DNA from: Pseudoruegeria sp. SHC-113
GTDB taxonomy: Bacteria; Pseudomonadota; Alphaproteobacteria; Rhodobacterales; Rhodobacteraceae
Reading direction: 5' to 3'
Assembly: GCF_025376885.1 (NCBI RefSeq)
Contig: NZ_JAHUBR010000004.1
Span: forward strand, 1-64,000
DNA: 64,000 nt
Below are positions 53,899 through 63,758 of this stretch, piece by piece; position 1 is the first letter of the stretch; every line of letters starts with the position of its first letter. The notes under the pieces are model-generated. The model saw only the letters and a program-made list of their open reading frames with translations. It had not been told where the DNA came from and made no database searches. A program made the translations under genes and the position numbers.

Positions 53899-55200
53899 TC
53901 AGGGCGTTGCGCCGCCGATCCGGTTCACGCCCTGCGCCCGAAGCGCTGCGATCAGCGCGTCGATGTCGACGTCCTGCACCGCGCATCCGTGGTGCAGGGC
54001 GAGCGCGGCTGCAGTTCCTGTGGCCTGACCCATCGCCATGCACTGGGGCATCCCCCGCACCGAGGCGAAGGCCACCGGATCCGCCGACAGGATGCGGCCC
54101 GCAAACATCAGGTTGTCGATATGCTCCGGCAGCAGGCTGCGAAAGGGGATCGTGTAGTAGCCGCCCGCCGTCAGCGCCGCCTCATTCGTCATGTCTCCTT
54201 CGGCGCGCATCACGTCGTCCACGGGATTGTCGCAGCTGACGATCCCGTCAGGGAATTTGACGGCGGCCGCCAGATCGGTGCCTGTGAGTTGGTAGACGCC
54301 CCGCAATTTGCGCGTTTCACGGACGCCGACCGTGGGCGAGAGCATCGCCATATGCGCGCCTTCAAAGCCCGGCACATCGCTGCGCAGGAAACGCGCCAGC
54401 GCCACACAGCGGCGGCGGCCTTCCTGCGTTGCGGCGGCCACCGCGACGGGATCAGTGCCATCCACCCCGCGCACATGCACGGAGTTGCAGAACACGCTTC
54501 CGGCATGGAAGCCCTTCATGAGGTAGAGCTGGGACAGATCGGGATGCAGCCTGCCATCGGCCACGCCGGCGGATGCATAGCGGGTGAAATAGGGATCGGG
54601 ATCGACGAAAGCGGCGTCCCAGTCCACCCCGATCATGTGGAAGGAGATCGTGACCGCCATCATATTGCCTGAGGCGTCGCCCAGGCTGAACGGCACCCCC
54701 GCCTTGGCCGAGATGTCCCCGTCTCCAGAGCAATCGATCACGATGCGCGGGCGCACGGTGAATGTGCCATTGCGATCATGGCAAAGCACCTCGGTAATAT
54801 GGCCTGCGTCCATGATCGGGGTGCCGGCTGTCGCGTTGAGGCGCAGGCGGACGCCGGATTCTTCCAACATTTCGAACATCGTGAAGGTTGCGATGTCGTG
54901 GTCATAGAGGATTTCGGGGCCGAAATTGGCGAGGTTGCAGGGCCGTTTGACGGCGGCGGGCGGGCGCATTGCGGCAAGCCGCTCCGTTACCTCCTCGATC
55001 AACCCGCCGATGATCTCGTCAACCGGATAGGCACCGCCCCAGGGCATCCCCGGGCAAAAGGCCATCACGCCGCCAATCTTCGAACTTGCCTCCAGAAGCA
55101 GGACGCTCAGCCCACTGCGTCCGGCGGCAACGGCAGCGCCGAAGCCTGCGGTGCCCCCGCCGATCACGAGGACGTCGGTATCTTCGATGCGTGCGCTCAT
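53899..55200 (-). CDS. FAD-dependent oxidoreductase (FAD_oxidored family)
   Basis: This 433-residue flavoprotein begins with a dinucleotide fold (LVIGGGTAGFGAAVAAGRSG) and a second FAD motif DCSGDGDISAKAG. The PF12831-type C-terminal part (MFAGRILSADPVAFASVRG, QCMAMGQATGTAAALA) is clear. I placed the start at 55200, after GAGGGGCAGGAT; the reading open upstream of it is not coding. The family reduces or oxidises diverse substrates, including sugar-derived ones, and none can be named here. It is convergent with the AstE-like gene. Confidence 0.82.
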   Translation of the reverse strand: MSARIEDTDVLVIGGGTAGFGAAVAAGRSGLSVLLLEASSKIGGVMAFCPGMPWGGAYPVDEIIGGLIEEVTERLAAMRPPAAVKRPCNLANFGPEILYDHDIATFTMFEMLEESGVRLRLNATAGTPIMDAGHITEVLCHDRNGTFTVRPRIVIDCSGDGDISAKAGVPFSLGDASGNMMAVTISFHMIGVDWDAAFVDPDPYFTRYASAGVADGRLHPDLSQLYLMKGFHAGSVFCNSVHVRGVDGTDPVAVAAATQEGRRRCVALARFLRSDVPGFEGAHMAMLSPTVGVRETRKLRGVYQLTGTDLAAAVKFPDGIVSCDNPVDDVMRAEGDMTNEAALTAGGYYTIPFRSLLPEHIDNLMFAGRILSADPVAFASVRGMPQCMAMGQATGTAAALALHHGCAVQDVDIDALIAALRAQGVNRIGGATP

Positions 55201-55335
55201 ATCCTGCCCCTCGTCAGCTTCCTGCGGAGAGGCTATCCCATGCCCGTCTGTTGGCAAAGCGGTCCTCCCCCTGCCGGTTGACACCGCGCGGCGCTGGGCG
55301 GATGGAGCGGGGGTGATTGGACGAAAGGGGGCGCT

Positions 55336-55974
55336 ATGGCGAGCCAGATACGTGTGTTTCAGGCGGGGGATGCAGAGGCGCTGTCCGACATCTGCATCCG
55401 CACCGGTGCCGCCGGAGAGGATGCGCGCGCTGTCGAAGAAGCGCCGGAACTTTTGCCCGCGATCTTTCTCGACCCCTATCTGGCCTTCGCGCCTCAGTTC
55501 GCCTTCGTGTTGGAGGATGCGCTGGGCCCCTGCGGCTATACGGTGGGGGTGGCTGATACCGGGGCCTTCGAGGCCTGGCAGGCGGAGCACTGGTGGCCTT
55601 CCTTGCGCGCGGGTTGCGTTGACCCCGGTGCAGACCCTGCTGCCTGGGGGCGCAGCGATTGGCTGCGCAACTGGGTGCACCGCCCACCGCAGGCCCCGGC
55701 ATCGCTTTCGCGCTGGCCTGCCCATGGGCACATCGACCTGCTGCCCCGCGCCCAAGGCAAAGGCGTCGCCGCGCCCCTGATGCTGCAGTTGATGCAGACC
55801 CTTGCGCAGGCCGGGGCCGGGGGCATCCACCTTGGCGTCGCCGCGCAGAATGCCCGTGCGCTGCGCTTCTACGGTAAGCTCGGCTTCGCCCCTGTGCCCG
55901 GTTTGGACAACGCTGAGGCCTGCTTCGTTGCGCGGGATCTGGCGGCCCAACCTGACGTTGAAATTGGTGATTGA
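55336..55974 (+). CDS. GNAT-family acetyltransferase-like protein, related to the OGA C-terminal domain
   Basis: This 212-residue GNAT protein has the acetyl-CoA loop RAQGKGVAAPLM near residue 138. The N-terminal half (RTGAAGEDARAVEEAPELLPAIFLDPY, then VLEDALGPCGYTVG and EHWWPSLR) is the pattern I know from the acetyltransferase-like C-terminal domain of eukaryotic O-GlcNAcase and its bacterial single-domain relatives. Being next to a GH20 and oligosaccharide ABC operon, it may act on an amino sugar or be catalytically poor like the eukaryotic domain. Its own promoter lies in 55201-55335. Confidence 0.7.
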   Translation: MASQIRVFQAGDAEALSDICIRTGAAGEDARAVEEAPELLPAIFLDPYLAFAPQFAFVLEDALGPCGYTVGVADTGAFEAWQAEHWWPSLRAGCVDPGADPAAWGRSDWLRNWVHRPPQAPASLSRWPAHGHIDLLPRAQGKGVAAPLMLQLMQTLAQAGAGGIHLGVAAQNARALRFYGKLGFAPVPGLDNAEACFVARDLAAQPDVEIGD

Positions 55975-56010
55975 TTCCGCCGCCTCACCTCGTGACAGCT
56001 TCTTGTGAAT

Positions 56011-56042
56011 AAATACCAATATGGCAAAAAGAAATACCAATA
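56011..56042 (+). repeat. Direct repeat AAATACCAATA x2 upstream of the ABC operon
   Basis: Two copies at 56011-56021 and 56032-56042 have a 21-bp start-to-start distance, two helical turns. They lie about 165 nt upstream of the binding-protein start in a 230-bp gap that is clearly AT-rich, and TAATGCCAATTAG at 56171-56183 is a partial third copy. Candidate operator for an unseen regulator. The rest of 55975-56204 holds no gene. Confidence 0.4.
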
Positions 56043-56204
56043 GGTCGCGGGGATGTCTCTTGCGGCCAAGTTGACGTTGAATTATTTTCTTTCAAAACAG
56101 TGGTAAAGCGCCAATTCAGGCAGCGCCGGAAACCTCCCGCTTGCGTGATTGCACAAATTAGATACCTTTGTAATGCCAATTAGATCCAAGGGAGGACCCG
56201 ATCC

Positions 56205-57455
56205 GTGACTGCACATACTGGCAAACTCGTTCTGGCAGGGCTTATGGCGAGCTTCGCCGTAGAGGCCGCGGCCCAGGACCTGACCCTCTACTCCTGGCGT
56301 GAGCAGGAGATCCCGCTCTGGGAGCACATCTCGCAAAACAACCTCATCGACGGTGTGACGATCAACTTCGTCCGCATCCCCGCCGACAACTACGACAACA
56401 AGCTGCGCATCGACCTGCAAGACGGTGGCCCGGACCTCTTCCAAGGTCGCGCCGGTGCTGCCTGGCTGAAAAGCTTCGTTGATGCGGGCATCGTTGCGCC
56501 GCTGGACGGCTCGATCGATCTCTCCGGTCTGGCTGCGGCCACACTCTCGGCCGGTCAGGGCGCTGATGGCACCCAGTACGGCGTGCCTTTCGCGGTGCAG
56601 ATGGAAAGCATCCTCTACAACAAGGGCGTTTTTGCTGCCAACGGGATCGAAGAGCCCAAAACGCTGGACGAGCTGAAAGCCGCAGCCGACACGCTCAAGG
56701 CCGCTGGCGTCACCCCCTTCAGCTTCGGCGGCCGCTCCGGCTGGTGGCTGAACCAGGTGGTGGGCGAAGTGATGACCGCCGGCCTGATGGACGACGCCAC
56801 CGCCCAAGGCCTGATCGACGGCTCCGTCTGTTTCACCGATGAGGCCTTCGTGGAAACGCTGGCCACCGTGAAGGGCTGGATGGACGCTGGCCTGATGAAC
56901 GCCGCACCGCTGGCCGACGACTATGGCGCGATGCGCACGGCCGTTGCGCTGGGCGAAGCCGCGATGATGATCGACGGCGCATGGTCCTCGGGCCCCTCCT
57001 CGCCGATGTATGAGATCGACCCGACCCTCGAAATCGGCTTCATGCCGGTGCCGGGCAAGAACGGCAAGGTCTACGCCTTCGGTGACGGCTCCTACCTCGC
57101 CAACGCGAACTCCGAGCACGCCGAAGCGGTGAACAAGGTTCTGGCCTTCACCACCACCAAGGAGTTCGCCGAGCTCTTTGCCGGCATGGTGGGTGAGCTG
57201 CCCGTCTACGGCGGCGACTACGCCATCGAAGATCCACGCCTCGCCGAGATCGCGGGCCTCGTGGCCAACAACTCCGCCTCCGCCACGCCCTTCTTCGCCT
57301 ACGCGCTGAACTCCGGTGAGCCGAGCTACGGCCAGCTGGTGGCCGATGGCTACCAAGAGCTGCTGAACGGCTCCATCTCGCCGGAAGATCTGGCTGCCAA
57401 GATCCAGGCAGGCCTGAACTCCTGGGGCTATGTCGGCGCGGCAAACTGCCAGTAA
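56205..57455 (+). CDS. ABC transporter sugar-binding protein (family 1)
   Basis: This 416-residue exported protein has a signal peptide (VLAGLMASFAVEAAAQD) and the carbohydrate-binding family 1 fold: LTLYSWREQE, NYDNKLRIDLQDGGPDLFQG, GVPFAVQMESILYNKGVF. The start is GTG at 56205, 8 nt after GGGAGGA. It heads the ABC operon with two permeases, an ATPase and a GH20 hexosaminidase, so chitobiose or another GlcNAc-containing oligosaccharide is the likely ligand; this is inference. Confidence 0.88.
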   Translation: MTAHTGKLVLAGLMASFAVEAAAQDLTLYSWREQEIPLWEHISQNNLIDGVTINFVRIPADNYDNKLRIDLQDGGPDLFQGRAGAAWLKSFVDAGIVAPLDGSIDLSGLAAATLSAGQGADGTQYGVPFAVQMESILYNKGVFAANGIEEPKTLDELKAAADTLKAAGVTPFSFGGRSGWWLNQVVGEVMTAGLMDDATAQGLIDGSVCFTDEAFVETLATVKGWMDAGLMNAAPLADDYGAMRTAVALGEAAMMIDGAWSSGPSSPMYEIDPTLEIGFMPVPGKNGKVYAFGDGSYLANANSEHAEAVNKVLAFTTTKEFAELFAGMVGELPVYGGDYAIEDPRLAEIAGLVANNSASATPFFAYALNSGEPSYGQLVADGYQELLNGSISPEDLAAKIQAGLNSWGYVGAANCQ

Positions 57456-57477
57456 GCGCTGAGCTGTGATGTGAAAC

Positions 57478-57502
57478 GGGCGGGCCTCATTGGCCCGCCC
57501 GA
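57478..57502 (+). terminator. Intercistronic hairpin after the binding-protein gene
   Basis: A perfect 10-bp stem CGGGCGGGCC/GGCCCGCCCG with a 5-nt loop is followed by ATCTTT. It lies 23 nt past the stop codon and 25 nt ahead of the permease gene and probably works as a partial terminator or RNA-stabilising element that favours the binding protein. Confidence 0.7.
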
Positions 57503-57526
57503 TCTTTAAAGGGTGATGGGGATCAC

Positions 57527-58444
57527 ATGGCGAAGATGAGCTACAACCGGAAGGCCAACCTGCAGAGGATCGCCCTTCTGACGCCGGGCCTGCTGCTGTT
57601 CGGGATCTTCAACTTCCTGCCCCTCGTGGCGCTTCTGGGCTTGAGCCTTGTAAACTGGCCGGGCATCGGGGACGCGGATTTCGTCGGGTTTGAGAACTTC
57701 CGCAAGCTCGCGCGGGAGCCCTATTACCGCGATCAATTCGTCAATGCGCTGGTGCAGAACGTCTGGATGTTCGTGCTCATCATCGGCGCGATGCTTCTGC
57801 TCGGCTCGGCGCTGGCGCTGCTGCTGTCCTTTGGCACCACGGGGCGCGGGGCCTACCGCGCGATCTACTTCCTGCCCTATCCGCTGGCAGGCGCTGCCGT
57901 GGCCTTCCTGCTCGACCTGATGGTGCAGCCGCGCGGGGCGATCAACACCTTCTTCGTGAAAACCATGGGTTGGTGGGACGCCCCCATCGGCTTTCTGGGC
58001 GATACCGATCTCGCGCTGCCTACGCTGGCGATGTTCTACGCCTGGCACCGGATGAGCTTTGCCATCGTGCTGATCCTCTCGGCTATCGTCGGCGTGCGGG
58101 TGATCCTGCTCGAGGCCGCCATGCTCGACGGCGCTTCGCGCTGGCGGATGCTGAAGGCGGTTGTTTTCCCCGTGCTTGCGCCCGCCTTCGTGCTGATCAC
58201 CGTGATCGTCATGGTGGATGTGTTCAACAACGCCGATTACACGCTGCTGCTGATGGGGCCTGAGGCCGGGCCGCTGCGCTCCACCGATGTGCTGGGCACC
58301 TTCCTCTTCCGCACCTCCTTCGGCGGTTCCGCCACCAGCGTGAACGTGAATTTCGGCATGGCCGCCGCCATCGGCCTTGTCACCGCGCTGCTGATCCTGC
58401 CCGCCGCGCTCTTCCTCGCGCTCAAGAACCTGCGGAAGGACTGA
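57527..58444 (+). CDS. ABC sugar transporter permease (MalF/UgpA type)
   Basis: This 305-residue protein has six membrane segments and the EAA loop EAAMLDGASRWRMLKAVVFP in the last cytoplasmic loop that contacts the ATPase. It follows the binding-protein gene across the hairpin gap and is 3 nt ahead of the second permease gene. Confidence 0.92.
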   Translation: MAKMSYNRKANLQRIALLTPGLLLFGIFNFLPLVALLGLSLVNWPGIGDADFVGFENFRKLAREPYYRDQFVNALVQNVWMFVLIIGAMLLLGSALALLLSFGTTGRGAYRAIYFLPYPLAGAAVAFLLDLMVQPRGAINTFFVKTMGWWDAPIGFLGDTDLALPTLAMFYAWHRMSFAIVLILSAIVGVRVILLEAAMLDGASRWRMLKAVVFPVLAPAFVLITVIVMVDVFNNADYTLLLMGPEAGPLRSTDVLGTFLFRTSFGGSATSVNVNFGMAAAIGLVTALLILPAALFLALKNLRKD

Positions 58445-58447
58445 CCG

Positions 58448-59290
58448 ATGCACAAGATTTTCAGCCTGTCGCGCAAGGAACAGCTCGCCGTTCAGTTCAT
58501 CCTGATCGCCTGGGCCTGCGTGGTGCTGATCCCGCTCGGCGTGGCAGTGATCAACTCGCTCAAACCCAACCTCGGCGAAGTCTACCGCGCGCCGCTCTCG
58601 CTGCCTTCCGAATGGACGTGGTCCAACTATGCCGAGGCCTGGGTGGGCGCGAATTTCGGCGGCTACTTCCTGAACTCCGCGATCATCTCGGTGAGCGTGG
58701 TGATCATCGTCTGCTTCTGTGCCTCCACCACGGCTTTCGTGCTGGTGCGGATGCCGTTCAAGGGCTCGGCGCTGCTGTTTGCCTGCTTCATGATCGGCGT
58801 CATCATCCCGATCCGCCTCGCGCTCGCACCGCTCTTTACCATCGTGAAGGGGCTTGGCCTGCTTGATACGCTCACCGGGCTGATCCTCGTGCAATCGGCC
58901 TCGATGATGCCCGTGGCTGTCTTCATCCTGACGGCTTTCCTGAAAGCCGTGCCCAGCGAGTTGGAAGACGCCGCCCGCATGGACGGCGCGCTGCCGTTCC
59001 AGATTTACTGGCGCGTTGTGCTGCCCCTGATCCGGCCCGCGCTCGCCACTGTGGCGCTTCTGAGTTTCGTGCAGGCATGGAACGAATACTTCCTGCCGCT
59101 GATTTTCCTGCAGAGCCGCGAGCTTTACCCGCTCACCCTCGGCATCGCCGAATTCCGCGCCCAGTTTTCCGTGCAATGGCACCTGATGTTCGCCGGCATC
59201 CTCATCATGCTGGCCCCCACCGTTATCGCCTTCCTGCTCGCCTCCCGCCAATTCATCGAGGGGCTGACGCAGGGCGGTGTCAAGGAGTAG
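58448..59290 (+). CDS. ABC sugar transporter permease (MalG/UgpE type)
   Basis: This 280-residue protein has six membrane segments and an EAA-type loop EDAARMDGALPFQIYWRVVL. Together with the preceding permease it forms the heterodimeric channel. Four nucleotides separate its stop from the ATPase start. Confidence 0.92.
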   Translation: MHKIFSLSRKEQLAVQFILIAWACVVLIPLGVAVINSLKPNLGEVYRAPLSLPSEWTWSNYAEAWVGANFGGYFLNSAIISVSVVIIVCFCASTTAFVLVRMPFKGSALLFACFMIGVIIPIRLALAPLFTIVKGLGLLDTLTGLILVQSASMMPVAVFILTAFLKAVPSELEDAARMDGALPFQIYWRVVLPLIRPALATVALLSFVQAWNEYFLPLIFLQSRELYPLTLGIAEFRAQFSVQWHLMFAGILIMLAPTVIAFLLASRQFIEGLTQGGVKE

Positions 59291-59294
59291 CCCC

Positions 59295-60293
<999 letters not shown>

Positions 60294-60307
60294 GCGAAAG
60301 GGTCAGG

Positions 60308-60453
60308 AGCGCGCCCGGCCCCGAGGGTGGGCGCGTCTTCGCAACCGGGGCGGCTGTGCCTCAGGATACGCAGCCGCGCGCGCAACGGATGGGCAAAAGC
60401 GCGCCCGCCCTGGGGGGCGGGGCCGGGCGCGCTCCGGATCGCAAGCGATCCGG
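60308..60453. repeat. Large inverted repeat and hairpin between ATPase and GH20 genes
   Basis: A perfect 15-nt inverted repeat joins 60308-60322 (AGCGCGCCCGGCCCC) with 60419-60433, enclosing 96 bp. Immediately downstream lies a 9-bp hairpin CCGGATCGC/GCGATCCGG (60434-60442 and 60445-60453). The 191-bp gap is very GC-rich and does not look coding. It may be a mobile intergenic repeat or an RNA element that lowers GH20 expression. Confidence 0.6.
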
Positions 60454-60484
60454 CAGGTTTTCTTTGTTGGCTGGAGCAAGGCGC

Positions 60485-62299
60485 GTGACACTTACCCTCA
60501 TCCCCAAATGGCGCGCGGGCGCCGGCAACGGGCGGCTCGATCTGGATCTCGGCACGAACGCCCTGCCCGAGGGCACGCGGCTCTGCCTTACTTCGCAACT
60601 CTATCCGCTCTCCGGCGACGACATCCGGGGTGGCACACTCACTGTGGCCGATGGCTCCTACCTTGAGGTCACGCTGGATCCGGGCGCGACATGCGTTTCG
60701 GTGGGCGATCTCTTCTTCATCCCGCGCCACGCGGGCGAGGGCCCGGCCAGCGCGTGGCTGGCGCTGCCTGACGGCACGGTTCAACCGCTCACCTGCCAGC
60801 CCATGCGCCGCGACCCGGAGCTGGGCGTGGCCCCGTTGCCCAAGCCCGAACCGCAAGCTTTTGACGGCCCCCGCTGCACGCCCTGGCCCAACGGGATGCA
60901 ACTGGCGGGCCTGCAGGCCCGGCCCAAGGTCAACCTATCTGCCGCCGGTGCGGCGCTTGATCGGCTGAACTGGGTGCTCAAGACAATCGGCAAGGACGCC
61001 GGACCGCTGAATGAGGCCGACGGCCTTCCCCTCCTGCCGCGCCTCGATGAGGCCCTGCCGCCTGAAGCCTACCGCCTTGAGATCGGCGCGGAGGCGATCA
61101 CGCTGTCTCATGGCAAAGATGGCCTGTTCCCGGCGCTCATCACGCTGGCGCAGATGCTGGAGGGCTGCGGCCATGGCTTCGGCTTCCCGGCCACGGGCTC
61201 CGTGATCGAGGACGCCCCGGCCTACCCGTGGCGCGGGATGCATCTGGATTGCGCACGGCATTTCTTCGCCGTCGAAGATGTCGAGCGCCTGCTGGCCCAT
61301 ATGGCCTGGCTCAAGCTCAACCGTTTTCACTGGCACTTGACCGATGATGAAGCCTGGCGGCCCGAGATCCGCTCGCTTCCGCAGCTCACCGGGATCGGGG
61401 CGCAGCGCGGCTTCGGCCTGCCGCTCACCGCGCAGCTTGGCGATGGGCCGGACGGCCACAGCGGGCACTACAGCACGGCGGATATGGCCCGCGTTGTGGC
61501 CACGGCGGCGGGGCTCCGCATCGAGGTGATGCCGGAGATCGATCTGCCCGGCCACAACACCGCGCTCCTGCGCGCCATGCCGGAACTGGTGGACGCACAG
61601 GAAGCCCCGCGCAGCTACAGTTCGGTGCAGAACTTTGCCAACAACAGCCTCAACCCGGCCATGCCCGGCGCGGTGGAAACGGTGGAGACAATCCTCGCAG
61701 ACCTGCTCGCCATCTTCCCGGCGGCTGAGATCCACCTTGGCGGCGACGAACTGCCCTCTGCCGCCTGGGCCACCTCGCCCGTGGCGCAAGCCGCCGCCGG
61801 GGAGGCTCCAGTGCTGGATCTGCAGAAAAGCTTCTTCCCCCACCTGCAAGGCAAGCTAGCCCAACAGGGCCGCCGCATCGCGCTCTGGGATGAGCAGGGC
61901 CGCGTGCAGAGTGCTGCACCGGAGGGGGCGCTGATTTTCTGCTGGCAGGATGTGGAGGTCGCCTCGCTGCTCGCGGAGCGCGGCTATCGGCTCGTGCTCT
62001 GTCCGGCGCAGGCCACCTATCTGGACATCGCCGAAAGCCCTCATTGGGAGGCGGCGGGCAGCGGCTGGGCAGGCCACGCGAGCCTCGCCGACAGCTATGC
62101 CTTCGCCCCGGAATCCGCCGTTCCCGCGCATCACTTGAGGCTGATCGAAGGCGTTCAGGCCTGCCTCTGGACGGAGCAGGTCCGCAGCTGGGCCGATCTG
62201 GAAGCCCTCACCTTCCCGCGTCTTGCCGCCGTGGCCGAAACCGGCTGGACGCAAGCCGCACATAAGGATTTCACCCGCTTCATGGCCCTGCAGGCCTAG
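60485..62299 (+). CDS. Cytosolic beta-N-acetylhexosaminidase (GH20)
   Basis: This 604-residue GH20 enzyme has the HWHLTDDEAWR stretch (from His282) and the catalytic Asp421-Glu422 pair in HLGGDELPSAAW, the DE pair used for substrate-assisted hydrolysis of terminal GlcNAc/GalNAc. An N-terminal domain of about 200 residues precedes the TIM barrel. No signal peptide is visible, so it acts in the cytoplasm on imported oligosaccharides. I chose the GTG at 60485 with GGAG about 11 nt upstream; the region in front is repeat-like. It closes the ABC importer operon. Confidence 0.85.
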   Translation: MTLTLIPKWRAGAGNGRLDLDLGTNALPEGTRLCLTSQLYPLSGDDIRGGTLTVADGSYLEVTLDPGATCVSVGDLFFIPRHAGEGPASAWLALPDGTVQPLTCQPMRRDPELGVAPLPKPEPQAFDGPRCTPWPNGMQLAGLQARPKVNLSAAGAALDRLNWVLKTIGKDAGPLNEADGLPLLPRLDEALPPEAYRLEIGAEAITLSHGKDGLFPALITLAQMLEGCGHGFGFPATGSVIEDAPAYPWRGMHLDCARHFFAVEDVERLLAHMAWLKLNRFHWHLTDDEAWRPEIRSLPQLTGIGAQRGFGLPLTAQLGDGPDGHSGHYSTADMARVVATAAGLRIEVMPEIDLPGHNTALLRAMPELVDAQEAPRSYSSVQNFANNSLNPAMPGAVETVETILADLLAIFPAAEIHLGGDELPSAAWATSPVAQAAAGEAPVLDLQKSFFPHLQGKLAQQGRRIALWDEQGRVQSAAPEGALIFCWQDVEVASLLAERGYRLVLCPAQATYLDIAESPHWEAAGSGWAGHASLADSYAFAPESAVPAHHLRLIEGVQACLWTEQVRSWADLEALTFPRLAAVAETGWTQAAHKDFTRFMALQA

Positions 62300-62380
62300 G
62301 CCTGACGACCCAAATGCAGGCCCTCATGCGCGCCGCCTCCTACACGAAGCGGCGTTTTCCATGGGGAATGTTTGGGCAAC

Positions 62381-62402
62381 AAAAAAGGCGCCGCGCGGCG
62401 CC
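62381..62402 (-). terminator. Terminator after tRNA-Pro
   Basis: On the minus strand the palindrome GGCGCCGCGCGGCGCC is followed directly by TTTTTT. It starts about ten bases after the tRNA-Pro 3' end at 62413. Confidence 0.88.
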
Positions 62403-62412
62403 TTGTTTGTAT

Positions 62413-62489
62413 TGGTCGGAGTGAGAGGATTCGAACCTCCGACCCCTGCCTCCCGAAGACAGTGCTCTACCAGGCTGAGCTACACTCCG
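62413..62489 (-). tRNA. tRNA-Pro (anticodon CGG)
   Basis: On the minus strand a 77-nt cloverleaf has acceptor stem CGGAGTG/CACTCCG, a D-arm GCTCAGCCTGGTAGAGC, an anticodon arm CTGTC-TTCGGGA-GGCAG giving CGG, a T-arm with GGTTCGAATCC and an encoded CCA. It reads the proline codon CCG. Confidence 0.96.
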
Positions 62490-62571
62490 ACCGTGAGGGC
62501 GGGAATTATAGCCAAGCTTGGGCTTTGGCAACCCCGAGTCGCGCAGATTCTTGGCGCGGGGATGAAAAAAG

Positions 62572-63630
62572 TCAGGGGGTGCCGCCGGGGGTGTCCTTTG
62601 CCTTCGGGGCCTCGGTTTCGGGCGCTGCTGTGGGGGCGTCTTGAGACGCCTCAGCAGGCCGCCTCGCGCCGCGCAGGCTGGCCGGGAGATAGGCCCCGAC
62701 GCGCAGCGGGTTGCCTGTGCCCGTGCGGGAGCGCGAGCGCAGCACCGGCGTGGTTTTCGAGGTTTTGCCCCGGCTTTCACGGAACAGGATGTAGAGGCCC
62801 GACAGGATGATCACGCCCGCGCCAAGGGCGGTGGGGCCGTCGAGAGTTTCGTTGAAGAAGATCAGCCCGTAGACGGTGGCCCAGATGATCTGGGAATATT
62901 GCATCGGCGCGACGATCACCGCCTCGCTGTGGCGATAGGCCATGATCAGGCAGAAGGTCGCTAGCAGCGCCATGGCCGAGATCAGCGCCACGCCACCGAA
63001 ATCCTGCAGCGGCATCGGCACGTAGACGAAGGGCAGGACGCAGCCGAGCACGATGAAGTTCGCCAGCATCGGATAGAGCAGCAGCACCGCGCTGCGTTCC
63101 TCCTGCCCGATCTTGCGCACGATCACCGAGTTCAGCGCGCCGCCCACGGCGCACATAAGCGCGCCGAGGTGGCCAAGCTCCAGCGCGGTGGAGCCCGGAC
63201 GCAGCACGATCAACACGCCGCACAGCCCGACGATCACCGCGCCCCAGCGATGGATGCCCACGCTTTCGCCAAGGATCGGGATCGCCAGCACCGTGATCAG
63301 CAGCGGAGCGGCGAAGATGATGGCATAGACCTGTGCCAGCGGCAGCACCGAGAAGGCGTAGAAAGCCCCAAGCCCTGAGGCCATCGAGGCCACGGTGCGC
63401 GTGAGCATCCACCACGGGTGCACCGGGCGCAGCGTGCCCTTGTCGGGATCGCCGATCAGCATCAGCACCAGCAGCGGAAAGCCCAGAAGGCCCGAAAAGA
63501 ACAGGATCTGGAACGGCGTATAGGTGCCGCCGAGAAACTTCACGATCACGTCGTGGGTGGAGAATATTCCGTAGGCGGCGAGGGCGAAAAGCGCCCCGGT
63601 GACATTCCCGCCGGGCAGGGCTTTTGTCAT
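62572..63630 (-). CDS. EamA-family (DMT) membrane transporter
   Basis: This 352-residue protein has ten membrane segments in two EamA repeats (ALAAYGIFSTHDVIVKFLGG in the first, LLATFCLIMAYRHSEAVIVA in the second) and a hydrophilic Pro- and Ala-rich tail of about 70 residues. The ATG at 63630 (MTKALPGG) is preferred; an earlier in-frame ATG adds 13 unlike residues. DMT proteins export or import varied metabolites; no substrate can be read. It lies 3' to leuB on the same strand, with a terminator between. Confidence 0.85.
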   Translation of the reverse strand: MTKALPGGNVTGALFALAAYGIFSTHDVIVKFLGGTYTPFQILFFSGLLGFPLLVLMLIGDPDKGTLRPVHPWWMLTRTVASMASGLGAFYAFSVLPLAQVYAIIFAAPLLITVLAIPILGESVGIHRWGAVIVGLCGVLIVLRPGSTALELGHLGALMCAVGGALNSVIVRKIGQEERSAVLLLYPMLANFIVLGCVLPFVYVPMPLQDFGGVALISAMALLATFCLIMAYRHSEAVIVAPMQYSQIIWATVYGLIFFNETLDGPTALGAGVIILSGLYILFRESRGKTSKTTPVLRSRSRTGTGNPLRVGAYLPASLRGARRPAEASQDAPTAAPETEAPKAKDTPGGTP

Positions 63631-63707
63631 GACGTGATCTCGAAAAAGGGTCGGAGTTGGGCCGACCATAAAGGTTGTGGCCGGGCCGTAAAGACAGGCT
63701 GACGCAA

Positions 63708-63733
63708 AAAGCGGGCCGCTGAGGGCCCGCTTT
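63708..63733 (-). terminator. Terminator after leuB
   Basis: The stem AAAGCGGGCC/GGCCCGCTTT with a 6-nt loop is followed on the minus strand by TTTTTGCG. It lies about 25 nt beyond the leuB stop codon. Confidence 0.85.
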
Positions 63734-63758
63734 CAAGCTTTTACAGGCAGGTGCCGCC

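Noticed and set aside
55201-56040. Upstream extension of the FAD oxidoreductase frame, which would also lie opposite the GNAT gene
   Set aside because: The flavin-binding start MSARIEDTDVLVIGGG at 55200 follows a good ribosome site; the upstream part is antisense to the GNAT gene and has no homology.
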